From assembly GCF_014250475.1 (NCBI RefSeq), contig NZ_CP060204.1, forward strand, positions 2,245,001 through 2,309,000: DNA of 64,000 bases, in the 5' to 3' direction. Positions 25,092 through 33,230 of the stretch are shown piece after piece (within the stretch, counting starts at the first letter, position 1; each line of letters opens with the position of its first letter). This stretch comes from Selenomonas timonae. Lineage in GTDB: Bacteria > Bacillota > Negativicutes > Selenomonadales > Selenomonadaceae. The notes under the pieces are model-generated. The model searched no databases. It saw nothing but the letters and a program-made list of their open reading frames with translations, and was not told where the DNA came from. The position numbers and the translations under genes were made by a program.

Positions 25092-28000
25092 TTACTTGAT
25101 ACTGATCGTCAGCTTCTCACCGTTGATGTTCCAGTCCTTGCTTGTACCAACGGGCGTGTCGTAGGATACGGAATCAGCGAGCGTAATCTCTCGGATAAAC
25201 GCCTCGTTCTTCTGGGCGATTGCCGTGAGCTTTGCATTCCCCGTAAGGCCAAGCGCAATGTGATCCGTCACCTCAAGCCCACATTCCTTGCGCATGGTCT
25301 GTACCTTGCTGATGATCTCGCGGACAAAGCCCTCCGCAAGGAGCTCCTCCGTAAGCGTCGTCTCAAGCGCAACCGTGACGCCGCCATAGCTCTGGCAGTT
25401 GTAGCCCTCCTGCTGCGAGACGGTCACTTCGACATCCTCCGACGTGACCGTGACATCGCCGTCTGCGAGGTGCAGCGTATAGCTGCCGCCGCCCGCAAGC
25501 GCATCCTTCACCGCCGCGCCGTCACTCTCCTCGAGTGCCTTCTTGACCGCATTCATCTGCTTGCCGACCTTCGCACCGAGCACGCGGAAATTCGGCTTCA
25601 CGTGATAGGCGAGGAAGGCCGACATATCGTCGCGGAACGCAACCTCCTTGACATTCAGCTCGTCCTCGATGATCTCAACGAAGAACTCCGGCAGCGTATG
25701 CTCCGCCTTGATGAACATACGCGCGACCGGCTGACGGTTCTTGATATTCGCCGCATTGCGCGCCGCGCGTCCGAGGGTGACAACCGCGAGGACGATCTCC
25801 ATATTCTCCTCAAGCTGCGTGTCAATAAGCGCCTCGTTCACCGTCGGGAAGTCCGCAAGATGCACGGAGATCGGCGCCGTCTTGTCCACCGAGCAGACGA
25901 GGTTGCGGTAGATACTCTCCGTGATAAAGGGCACCATCGGTGCCGCCGCCTTCACCGTTGTCACAAGCGCGGTGTAGAGCGTCAGGTAGGCATCCACCTT
26001 GTCCTGCTCCAGGCCCTTCGCCCAGAAGCGGCTGCGGCTGCGGCGCACGTACCAGTTGGACAGCTCCTCCACAAAGGACTGCACCGCCTTCGCCGCCTCG
26101 GTGACACGGTAATTGCCGAGGCAGTCATCCACCGTGCGCACCATCGTATTCAGACGTGAGAACACCCAGCGATCCATGACCGAGAGGCGGCTGTAGTCAA
26201 GCGTGTGCGCCGTCGGGTCGAAATTGTCGATATTCGCATAGAGAACATAGAACGCGTAGGTATTCCAGAGCGTCCCCATAAACTTTCGTGCGCCTTCCTG
26301 CACCGCATCGTCGGAGAAGCGGTTCGGCAGCCACGGCGCACTGTTCTCGTAGAAGTACCAACGGATCGCATCTGCACCGTGACGGCGTAGCGCGTCCATC
26401 GGCTCGACCGCATTCCCCTTCGACTTGCTCATCTTCTGCCCGTTCTCGTCCTGCACATGACCGAGGACAATGACATTCTTGTACGGGCTCTTGTCAAAGA
26501 GCAGCGTCGAAATCGCAATCAGAGAGTAGAACCAGCCGCGTGTCTGATCGACCGCCTCGGAGATGAAGTCTGCGGGGAAATATTTCTCAAAGATCTCCTT
26601 GTTCTCAAACGGATAGTGCCACTGCGCGAACGGCATCGCCCCCGAGTCGAACCAGCAGTCGATGACCTCGGGCACGCGGTGCATCTGTGCACCGCACTTC
26701 TCACACGGGAACGTGATTGCATCAATGTACGGACGATGCAGCTCGATATCGGCGGGACAATTCGGCTGAAGCTCACGCAGCTCCTCGATTGAACCAACCG
26801 AATGCTCGTGCCCGCAGGAGCATTTCCAGATATTGAGCGGTGTACCCCAGTAGCGGTCGCGGCTGATGCCCCAATCCTGCACATGCTCGATCCAGTTGCC
26901 GAAACGCCCGTCGCCGATCGTCTTCGGAATCCAGTTGACCGTCGCATTATTCGCCACGAGCGCGTCGCGCACCGCCGTCATGCGGATGAACCACGAGGCA
27001 CGTGCATAGTAGATCAGCGGCGTGTCGCATCGCCAGCAATGCGGATAACTGTGTGTAAACTCGGGGGCTTTGAAGAGCTTGCCGCTCTTTTCGAGATCGT
27101 CGAGAATCAACGGGTCGGCATCCTTTACGAAGACCCCCGGCCAGTCCGTCTCCTCCGTCATCTCACCCTTGTCATTGACGAACTGAACGAACGGCATGCC
27201 GTACTTGCGGCAGACGCGGTTATCGTCCTCACCGAAGGCGGGTGCGGTGTGGACAATGCCCGTGCCGTCCTCGGTCGTGACATAGTCGTCGCAGATGACG
27301 AAAAACGCCTTATCCTGCACGTCCTTCGTTGCAAAGGGATAGAGCGGCTCGTACTTGCGGTATTCGAGTTCGCTGCCCTTCATCGTCGCAAGGATCTCAC
27401 GGTCGCCCCACGAATCCGCAAATACGCTGTCCATCAGAGCCTCGGCGAGATAGTAGACCTTGCCGTAGACGCGCACCTTCACATAGGTCACATTCGGATT
27501 CACGCAGAGGCCGAGGTTCGACGGGAGCGTCCACGGCGTCGTCGTCCATGCGAGGAAATAGGCATCCTCGTCCGCCGCCTTAAAGCGCACGATTGCCGAA
27601 CGCTCCGTCACATCCTTATAGCCCTGCGCAACCTCGTGCGAAGAGAGCGGCGTGCCGCAGCGTGGGCAGTACGGGACGATCTTGTGTCCCTGATAGAGGA
27701 GCCCCTTCTTCCAGATCTCCTTGAGCGCCCACCACTCGGACTCGATAAAGTCATTTTCATAGGTAATGTAGGGATGCTCCATATCCGCCCAGAAGCCGAC
27801 GACATCGGAGAACTCCTCCCACATCGCCTTATACGTCCAGACCGACTCACGGCACTTCTTGATGAATGGCTCGATGCCGTAGTCCTCGATCTGCTCCTTA
27901 CCGTTGATGCCGATCGCCTTCTCGACCTCCAGCTCCACGGGCAGACCGTGCGTATCCCAGCCCGCTTTGCGGAGCACCTTGCGCCCCTTCATCGACTGAT

Positions 28001-28211
28001 AGCGCGGCAGCATATCCTTGATGACGCGCGTCAGAACGTGCCCGATGTGCGGGCGGCCGTTCGCCGTCGGCGGACCGTCGTAGAACGTGAACGTCTCGCA
28101 GCCCTCACGCTGATCCACCGCCTGCTGTGCAATATGATTCTCGCGCCAAAAATCCGCAACGGCTTTCTCGCGCGCGGCAAAATTCAGATTGGTATCTACT
28201 TTCTCGTACAA
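25092..28211 (-). CDS. ileS: Isoleucine--tRNA ligase
   Basis: A 1039-residue class I synthetase. The HIGH-type motif is seen in GRPHIGHVL and the KMSKS loop in DENGQKMSKSKGN. Insertion, editing and anticodon-binding domains are all present, of the longer IleS type. No ATG precedes the conserved N-terminus; a TTG at 28211 with GGGAGGGG five bases upstream is the start. No T-box leader was found: the region upstream is short and shared with the divergent phytase-like gene. Confidence 0.97.
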   Translation of the reverse strand: MYEKVDTNLNFAAREKAVADFWRENHIAQQAVDQREGCETFTFYDGPPTANGRPHIGHVLTRVIKDMLPRYQSMKGRKVLRKAGWDTHGLPVELEVEKAIGINGKEQIEDYGIEPFIKKCRESVWTYKAMWEEFSDVVGFWADMEHPYITYENDFIESEWWALKEIWKKGLLYQGHKIVPYCPRCGTPLSSHEVAQGYKDVTERSAIVRFKAADEDAYFLAWTTTPWTLPSNLGLCVNPNVTYVKVRVYGKVYYLAEALMDSVFADSWGDREILATMKGSELEYRKYEPLYPFATKDVQDKAFFVICDDYVTTEDGTGIVHTAPAFGEDDNRVCRKYGMPFVQFVNDKGEMTEETDWPGVFVKDADPLILDDLEKSGKLFKAPEFTHSYPHCWRCDTPLIYYARASWFIRMTAVRDALVANNATVNWIPKTIGDGRFGNWIEHVQDWGISRDRYWGTPLNIWKCSCGHEHSVGSIEELRELQPNCPADIELHRPYIDAITFPCEKCGAQMHRVPEVIDCWFDSGAMPFAQWHYPFENKEIFEKYFPADFISEAVDQTRGWFYSLIAISTLLFDKSPYKNVIVLGHVQDENGQKMSKSKGNAVEPMDALRRHGADAIRWYFYENSAPWLPNRFSDDAVQEGARKFMGTLWNTYAFYVLYANIDNFDPTAHTLDYSRLSVMDRWVFSRLNTMVRTVDDCLGNYRVTEAAKAVQSFVEELSNWYVRRSRSRFWAKGLEQDKVDAYLTLYTALVTTVKAAAPMVPFITESIYRNLVCSVDKTAPISVHLADFPTVNEALIDTQLEENMEIVLAVVTLGRAARNAANIKNRQPVARMFIKAEHTLPEFFVEIIEDELNVKEVAFRDDMSAFLAYHVKPNFRVLGAKVGKQMNAVKKALEESDGAAVKDALAGGGSYTLHLADGDVTVTSEDVEVTVSQQEGYNCQSYGGVTVALETTLTEELLAEGFVREIISKVQTMRKECGLEVTDHIALGLTGNAKLTAIAQKNEAFIREITLADSVSYDTPVGTSKDWNINGEKLTISIK

Positions 28212-28240
28212 AGAAACCCCTCCCGTAGCATAGTCACGTC

Positions 28241-28269
28241 ATTCTAGCACACGGAAGGGGATTTTTCAA
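28241..28269 (-). promoter_or_regulatory. Promoter of ileS
   Basis: TTGAAA (28264-28269) and TAGAAT (28241-28246), read on the minus strand with a 17-bp spacer, lie about 30 bases before the ileS start, leaving no room for a T-box. Confidence 0.8.
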
Positions 28270-28299
28270 GGAACAGGCGACATCTGCCCAAGATTTCTC

Positions 28300-28328
28300 T
28301 TGCACCTTTATCCAAAGAGTGCTATAAC
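28300..28328 (+). promoter_or_regulatory. Promoter of the phytase-like gene
   Basis: TTGCAC (28300-28305) and TATAAC (28323-28328) have a 17-bp spacer and precede a leader of about 95 bases that contains a copy of the dispersed intergenic repeat. The promoter is divergent from that of ileS. Confidence 0.7.
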
Positions 28329-28354
28329 CAACAATGGATATAGACAGCACAGAT

Positions 28355-28395
28355 AAAATCCACGTCATTCGAGCAAAGGTTTTATCAGCGATTCC
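28355..28395 (-). repeat. Copy B of the dispersed intergenic repeat
   Basis: Read on the minus strand it begins GGAATCGCTGATAAAAC and continues with partly conserved sequence into a GACGT-GAT segment, matching the copy at 33119-33160 over about 40 bases. It lies in the 5' leader of the phytase-like gene. Confidence 0.55.
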
Positions 28396-28430
28396 GAAAG
28401 GATCGTCGGTTCACACAGCGGAGGGATCTC

Positions 28431-29417
28431 ATGCACGCATTCAAACATTTACTCACTGCCCTGCTATTATGCACGCTATGTATCATCCCATACACTGCCT
28501 CTGCCGCCGATACGAATGCAGACTACCGGGGCTATCTCTGGCGCATCGACATGACTGCGGGCAATGCGGCGGAGCTGCCGCACAATTTCCGCACGGCGGG
28601 ATCGCCGTTCCAAACGCGGACAGACACAGCGAAGTTCGGTGTCGACCCGAACTACACTCCCTCTCGTGAGGGACTGGACGCCCTGCCGCTCTCGGGAAGC
28701 GCAGAGTTCTCCGTCCCTGCCTTTCATGCACTGCTGAAAGACCTGCACACGCGCGCAAAGGGCTCGATCTGTATCGTCGATCTGCGGCAGGAGTCGCACG
28801 GCTTCATGAATGGAAACGCCGTCAGCTGGTACGGCAAGCACGACTGGGGCAACATCGGCAGGACGAAGCACGAGGCACTGCGTGACGAGAACATGCGCAT
28901 TCGCAGTGCACAGGGAAAGATCGTAGTGCTCGCGCACCTCGATAAGAAAAAGCAGCCCAAAAATCAGCAGACCATTCACGTCATGGAGGCGATGACGGAG
29001 CGCCAGCTGGTCGAGGATGCGGGCGTGCGCTACGTCCGTCTCGCCGTCACCGACCACAAATGGGCAGACCCGCAGACCATCGACAAATTTGTCGATCTCG
29101 TGAAAAAAATTCCCGCGGACACATGGATACACTTTCACTGTCAGGCAGGCAAGGGACGCACGACCAGCTTTATGGCGATGTACGATATGATAAAAAATCC
29201 CTCCGTCCCGCTGAAGGACATCCTCTATCGTCAGTACCTGCTCGGCGGAGCATACCTCGCCTACGACCCGACCATGCAGCATGCACCGACGGAATGGGAG
29301 GATGCAGACTACCATCACAAGTCAGAGATGATCGCAAAGTTCTACGATTACGTTCAGCAGAATCACGAGAACGACTATGCCGTACCGTGGAGTATGTGGC
29401 TGAAGAAGAATCCATAA
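28431..29417 (+). CDS. Exported PTP-like inositol-phosphate phosphatase (phytase-like)
   Basis: A 328-residue protein with a signal peptide (about residues 1-26) and a cysteine-phosphatase fold. The P-loop HCQAGKGRT at 236-244 contains the nucleophile Cys237 and Arg243, and Asp208 in VTDHKWADP is placed as the general acid. This is the architecture of the PTP-like phytases first described in Selenomonas ruminantium, which dephosphorylate myo-inositol hexakisphosphate stepwise. The protein should act in the periplasm or outside the cell. The ATG at 28431 follows GGAGGGATC. Phytate as substrate is inferred; a protein-phosphatase role is less likely. Confidence 0.87.
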   Translation: MHAFKHLLTALLLCTLCIIPYTASAADTNADYRGYLWRIDMTAGNAAELPHNFRTAGSPFQTRTDTAKFGVDPNYTPSREGLDALPLSGSAEFSVPAFHALLKDLHTRAKGSICIVDLRQESHGFMNGNAVSWYGKHDWGNIGRTKHEALRDENMRIRSAQGKIVVLAHLDKKKQPKNQQTIHVMEAMTERQLVEDAGVRYVRLAVTDHKWADPQTIDKFVDLVKKIPADTWIHFHCQAGKGRTTSFMAMYDMIKNPSVPLKDILYRQYLLGGAYLAYDPTMQHAPTEWEDADYHHKSEMIAKFYDYVQQNHENDYAVPWSMWLKKNP

Positions 29418-29472
29418 GAGCATAAGAAAGCCCGCACATCGAATGCAATGTGCGGGCTTTCTTATGCTCTTA
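29415..29472. terminator. Bidirectional terminator that includes both stop codons
   Basis: A perfect 25-bp inverted repeat (29415-29439 and 29448-29472) with an 8-base loop lies between the convergent phytase-like gene and fbp. The TAA of each gene forms the outer end of the repeat, so both coding regions end inside it. AAGAAAG/CTTTCTT within the arms provides a T-rich exit in either direction. Confidence 0.9.
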
Positions 29473-31374
29473 CTGCGGCTTGATATGCCCTGTCTGATAT
29501 GCTCGCAGGAGGGCGTGCAGGTCAGCGATCTCGTCCATGATCGCCGCGCCGCGATCGGTGTCGCGCACAAGGCAGCTGCGTGCCTGCAGCTCGACCGTCT
29601 GCGAGACGGACTCGATGTCGCGGTTCTCGCGCAGTGCCTCACGCACATTCGCCACCGTCTGATGCTGGAGGAGACGCAGCCCGCGCGAGTTGTAGATGAG
29701 TGTGTAGCCCGAGATGCCCGTCTTGGAGTGATATGGTGTCGCAAAACCGCCGTCGATGATGATCGCACGACCATTCGCACGCAACGGACTCTCCCCCTTT
29801 TTCACCTTGACGGGAACGTGCCCGTTGATGATGTGCCCGTGCTTGGGGTCAAGCCCGAACTCCACAAGGATCTTCTCGCAGATCGCCTCCTCCTTGATGA
29901 GGCGGAAATATGGGTCGGACGGCTCTTTCCACGTCGACTCGTCGGAGATAAAGGAACGCTCAAACGTTGTGAACGAGCGTCCCGAGGTCGGCGCGAGCAG
30001 TCCGCACCAGAGGAAGTACATAAAGTCCAAGCCTTCCTGCGCGTGTTCGTTCCAAGCCGCGCGTGCCTTTTCCTCACAAAAGTCCATCCACGCGCGTCCC
30101 GTGTACTCCTCGCCCTTGTAGGTAATGGTGCGGAAGCTGCCGTCCTCATTCATGGGAACGCAGCCGTGAAAGAGCAGGTTGCCGTTGTAGCACATATACA
30201 TACTGCCGCGCTCGTAGAGATAGTCCACATGGCGTTGGAGTGCCTTACTCTCAAGGAAATAGGAGCGCAGATCGTCAATGATGTGCCGCTCCTCCTCCGT
30301 CAGTTCGTAGCAGTCCGCGCCGTCGTCAATCGTCGGGAAGTAGGCACTATCGAGTTCCACGCGCCGTCCATTGTTCAATGTGACGCAGGATAGGCTGAAG
30401 TTGATCTTATCGAGGAGCAGACGATCCTCCATGTGGAAGTCCGGATTGCGCTTGATGAGCGCCCCCTCAAGCTTGAACATCATCATCGAGATCGCACGCT
30501 CTGCCGCCTTGATCGGGTTCTCATCGGGATAGATGCGCGAGGCAAACGTCGAGAGCGGGCGCAGGCTGATGCCGTAGCCGCGTTCCAGCACGTCCGTATT
30601 GCGGTAGCGCAGCGAGTTGCGGATGACCGCTGCAATACAGACCTCACTGCCGAGTGCCGCACCCATCCAGAGCACGTCGTGGTTCCCCCACTGAATGTCA
30701 ACGGACGGATGCTGCATGAGGAGGTCGAGGATGCCGTCAGGACGGTCGCCGCGATCGAAGAAGTCGCCGACGATATGGATGCGCTCGACCGCGAGCCGCT
30801 TGACGAGCACGCTGAACGCATCGATGAAGTCCGTACCGCCGCCGATCTCCACGATGGTCTCAATCAGTTGTTTATAGTAGTAGAGCTGCGCCTCATCCAG
30901 CTCGGGGCGCGTGCTCAGCAGCTCCACAATGACGGATTCGTAGCGTTTGGGAATGTAGCTGCGCATTTTGCTCGCAGGGAATTTCCAGCTCATGAGTTTG
31001 GTCAGCTCGAGCAGATTCGCAATGTTCTGCTGATACCAGATTGCGTCCGCCTTGCCCTCCACCGTGAGCTGCTCCACCTTCTCGCGCGGATAGTAGATCA
31101 GCGTGCAGAACTCCGCCTTCTCCTCCTCCGTCATACGCTCGCCGAAGCAGTAGTCCACCTTTTCCTTGATGACACCAGAGCAGTTGTTGAGGATGTGAAA
31201 GAACGAATCGTACGCGCCGTGCAGATCGCTCATGAAGTGCTCCGTGCCCTTCGGCAGCATGAGCTGCGATTTCAGATAGACGATTTTCTCGTAGACAATC
31301 TCCTTCGTCGAGTACTTCTCCGCCATCAGACGGAGCACCTTGTCCTGCTCCGCCTTTGTTGTGTTTATACTCAT
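29470..31374 (-). CDS. fbp: Fructose-1,6-bisphosphatase class III
   Basis: A 634-residue Firmicute-type fructose bisphosphatase of the metallophosphatase fold, catalysing the key gluconeogenic step. The metal-binding motifs GDFFDRGDRPDG and WGNHDVLW are present around residues 200-235. The length is close to the Bacillus enzyme. The ATG at 31374 follows GGAGGAAG. It is monocistronic, converging with the phytase-like gene. Confidence 0.95.
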   Translation of the reverse strand: MSINTTKAEQDKVLRLMAEKYSTKEIVYEKIVYLKSQLMLPKGTEHFMSDLHGAYDSFFHILNNCSGVIKEKVDYCFGERMTEEEKAEFCTLIYYPREKVEQLTVEGKADAIWYQQNIANLLELTKLMSWKFPASKMRSYIPKRYESVIVELLSTRPELDEAQLYYYKQLIETIVEIGGGTDFIDAFSVLVKRLAVERIHIVGDFFDRGDRPDGILDLLMQHPSVDIQWGNHDVLWMGAALGSEVCIAAVIRNSLRYRNTDVLERGYGISLRPLSTFASRIYPDENPIKAAERAISMMMFKLEGALIKRNPDFHMEDRLLLDKINFSLSCVTLNNGRRVELDSAYFPTIDDGADCYELTEEERHIIDDLRSYFLESKALQRHVDYLYERGSMYMCYNGNLLFHGCVPMNEDGSFRTITYKGEEYTGRAWMDFCEEKARAAWNEHAQEGLDFMYFLWCGLLAPTSGRSFTTFERSFISDESTWKEPSDPYFRLIKEEAICEKILVEFGLDPKHGHIINGHVPVKVKKGESPLRANGRAIIIDGGFATPYHSKTGISGYTLIYNSRGLRLLQHQTVANVREALRENRDIESVSQTVELQARSCLVRDTDRGAAIMDEIADLHALLRAYQTGHIKPQ

Positions 31375-31410
31375 AACGCTTCCTCCTGCGAAATATTTTT
31401 ACTCTTCTGT

Positions 31411-31439
31411 ATTCTAACATTATGCAGAGAGATTTTCAA
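31411..31439 (-). promoter_or_regulatory. Promoter of fbp
   Basis: TTGAAA (31434-31439) and TAGAAT (31411-31416), read on the minus strand, are 17 bp apart, about 37 bases before the fbp start. Confidence 0.75.
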
Positions 31440-31447
31440 GGAATAGC

Positions 31448-31485
31448 ATAAAGCGCCCCCACCACCGCTACAGTGATGGGGGCGC
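31448..31485 (-). terminator. Intrinsic terminator of the OpuB-type gene
   Basis: GCGCCCCCA/TGGGGGCGC (31453-31461 and 31477-31485) form a 9-bp GC-rich stem followed on the minus strand by TTTATGCTATT. It lies just after the stop of the permease/binding-protein fusion. Confidence 0.75.
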
Positions 31486-31495
31486 ACATTCACGC

Positions 31496-33037
31496 TCAAA
31501 CAATTCCTTTCCCGTGCAGAAACTCTTCCGCAACGGCGCGTGGCTCTTTGCCCTCACTCTCGACGGCGTAGTTCATTGCCGCCATCTCCTCATCTGTGAT
31601 CTTATCCGTCAGCTTTTCGAGCGCAGCATCAAGCTCTGGATGGCGATCCAAGACCTCCGCGCGCACGACGTTGCCGCAGCGATAGGACGGAAAGAATCCT
31701 TGATCGTCCGTCAAGACGCGTGCATCTGCCGCCGCAAGCTGCCCATCCGTCGTGAACACAATCATCACATCAATTTGCTTGTTCGCAAGCGCCTGATATT
31801 TCAGCCCGATATCGAGATCAACCGTACGTGCAAAATCAAGTCCGTATGCCTTGCAGAGCGCGGGAAATCCATCCGCACGCTCGAAGAAATCATACTCCGC
31901 ACCAAACGTCAGCTGCGGGGCAGCGCGGCGCAGATCAGAGTAAGTGTGCAGATCGTACTTCTCAGCAATTTCCCGCCGAACGGCAACGCCGAACGTATCG
32001 TTGAAGCCGTACATCCCGACCCAACGCATCGCAAAACGCCGCTCATATTCCTCGGACAGCTGCGGAAACAGTTCCTCGCTGTATTTTGACTCCTCCTTGA
32101 GCACCATGTTCCAGCCCGTTCCCGTATACTCCGGGTAAATGTCGAACGCGCCGCTCTCCATCCCGGGGTGGATGTTCGACGTACCGCCGCCGACGCCCGC
32201 TGTGATGCGCGCCTCGAGCCCCGTATCGTGCTCAATCAGGAGTTTCAGCATCTCGCCCATAATCAGCTGCTCCGTCATCGGCTTGGTCGCAATATGGACA
32301 ACATCCGCCTTGCCAAAGAAGCCGTAGGTCACGGTGCTCACGGCAATGAGCAGTACGGCAGCTGCCCCCGCATAGGCAGCGCGTACGTTTCCTGTGATGC
32401 GTGCGGGGCGTTTCAGCCACGCCTCGACCTGCCCCAGTGCGCCGTCCACCACGAGCGCAAGCACGGCGATCAGGAGGCTCCCCGCAATCGTGAGCGCGGG
32501 GTTGTTCGTCGTGATGCCGCGATAGATGGCAACACCGAGACCGCCCGCACCGATAAAGGACGCAATGCCGGCAAGTGCAATCGTCATCGTCGCCATATTG
32601 CGAATCCCGGACATGATGACGGGCATCGCAAGCGGAATCTGAACGCGCGTCAGCACATGAAACGCCGAGCCGCCCATGCCGATTGCCGCCTCCACAAGCG
32701 AGGGCTGTATCTGCGCAAGCCCCGTATGCGTCGCGCGCACCATCGGCAGGAGTGCATAGATCGTGAGTGCAATGATCGCCGAGCGGTTGCCGATGCCGAA
32801 AAACGGAATCAAAAAACCGAGCATCGAAATCGATGGGATCGTATAGAGAAAGTTCACCGTGCCAAGCGTCGGTGCCGCCGCGCGCTCATAACGATGAATG
32901 AGGACACCTGCCACCCCGCCAAGCACAACAGCGATGCCGATTGCTGCCCCCGAGATCCACAGGTGCTCAACCAAGAGCTGTACAAAGAACGCACTGCGTT
33001 CTGAAAAGATGGAAAAAACTGCGTGCAATAGCTCCAT
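31496..33037 (-). CDS. OpuB-type ABC permease fused to substrate-binding domain
   Basis: A 513-residue fusion. About residues 1-210 form a BPD_transp_1 permease with several transmembrane segments and the EAA-type loop around EAAIGMGGSAFHVL. After a further membrane segment, about 235-513 form an OpuAC-type substrate-binding domain as in glycine betaine, carnitine and choline transporters. The binding domain is thus tethered on the periplasmic face. No ATP-binding partner is encoded next to it: the gene is monocistronic between its own promoter and terminator. The ATG at 33037 follows TTGGAG. A compatible-solute role is likely, the exact ligand unknown. Confidence 0.87.
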   Translation of the reverse strand: MELLHAVFSIFSERSAFFVQLLVEHLWISGAAIGIAVVLGGVAGVLIHRYERAAAPTLGTVNFLYTIPSISMLGFLIPFFGIGNRSAIIALTIYALLPMVRATHTGLAQIQPSLVEAAIGMGGSAFHVLTRVQIPLAMPVIMSGIRNMATMTIALAGIASFIGAGGLGVAIYRGITTNNPALTIAGSLLIAVLALVVDGALGQVEAWLKRPARITGNVRAAYAGAAAVLLIAVSTVTYGFFGKADVVHIATKPMTEQLIMGEMLKLLIEHDTGLEARITAGVGGGTSNIHPGMESGAFDIYPEYTGTGWNMVLKEESKYSEELFPQLSEEYERRFAMRWVGMYGFNDTFGVAVRREIAEKYDLHTYSDLRRAAPQLTFGAEYDFFERADGFPALCKAYGLDFARTVDLDIGLKYQALANKQIDVMIVFTTDGQLAAADARVLTDDQGFFPSYRCGNVVRAEVLDRHPELDAALEKLTDKITDEEMAAMNYAVESEGKEPRAVAEEFLHGKGIV

Positions 33038-33079
33038 GTCGTATCTCCAAAATGTAATTTACATTATCACAATAACTGA

Positions 33080-33108
33080 ATTATACCATAGAAACGATGT
33101 GCACACAA
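33080..33108 (-). promoter_or_regulatory. Promoter of the OpuB-type gene
   Basis: TTGTGT (33103-33108) and TATAAT (33080-33085), read on the minus strand, have a 17-bp spacer. Confidence 0.7.
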
Positions 33109-33118
33109 GAAAATCTTG

Positions 33119-33160
33119 GGAATCGCTGATAAAACAGTCTCTCAGATGGACGTAGATAAG
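33119..33160 (+). repeat. Copy C of the dispersed intergenic repeat
   Basis: It starts GGAATCGCTGATAAAAC and aligns with the reverse complement of 28355-28395 through GGACGTAGAT. It lies between two divergent promoters, just upstream of the -35 of the P-type-ATPase-like gene. Confidence 0.55.
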
Positions 33161-33164
33161 AGAT

Positions 33165-33193
33165 TTGTCACATCCCCGCGCCTGTGCTATAAT
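33165..33193 (+). promoter_or_regulatory. Promoter of the P-type-ATPase-like gene
   Basis: TTGTCA (33165-33170) and TATAAT (33188-33193) with a 17-bp spacer, about 40 bases before the TTG start at 33231. Confidence 0.8.
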
Positions 33194-33230
33194 GCCCGTG
33201 TAAAAGTAACAGGACAGGAGTTGAACGTCC

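Noticed and set aside
28212-28300. Possible T-box leader of ileS
   Set aside because: A clear promoter lies only about 30 bases from the start codon, and no T-box consensus or antiterminator is visible.
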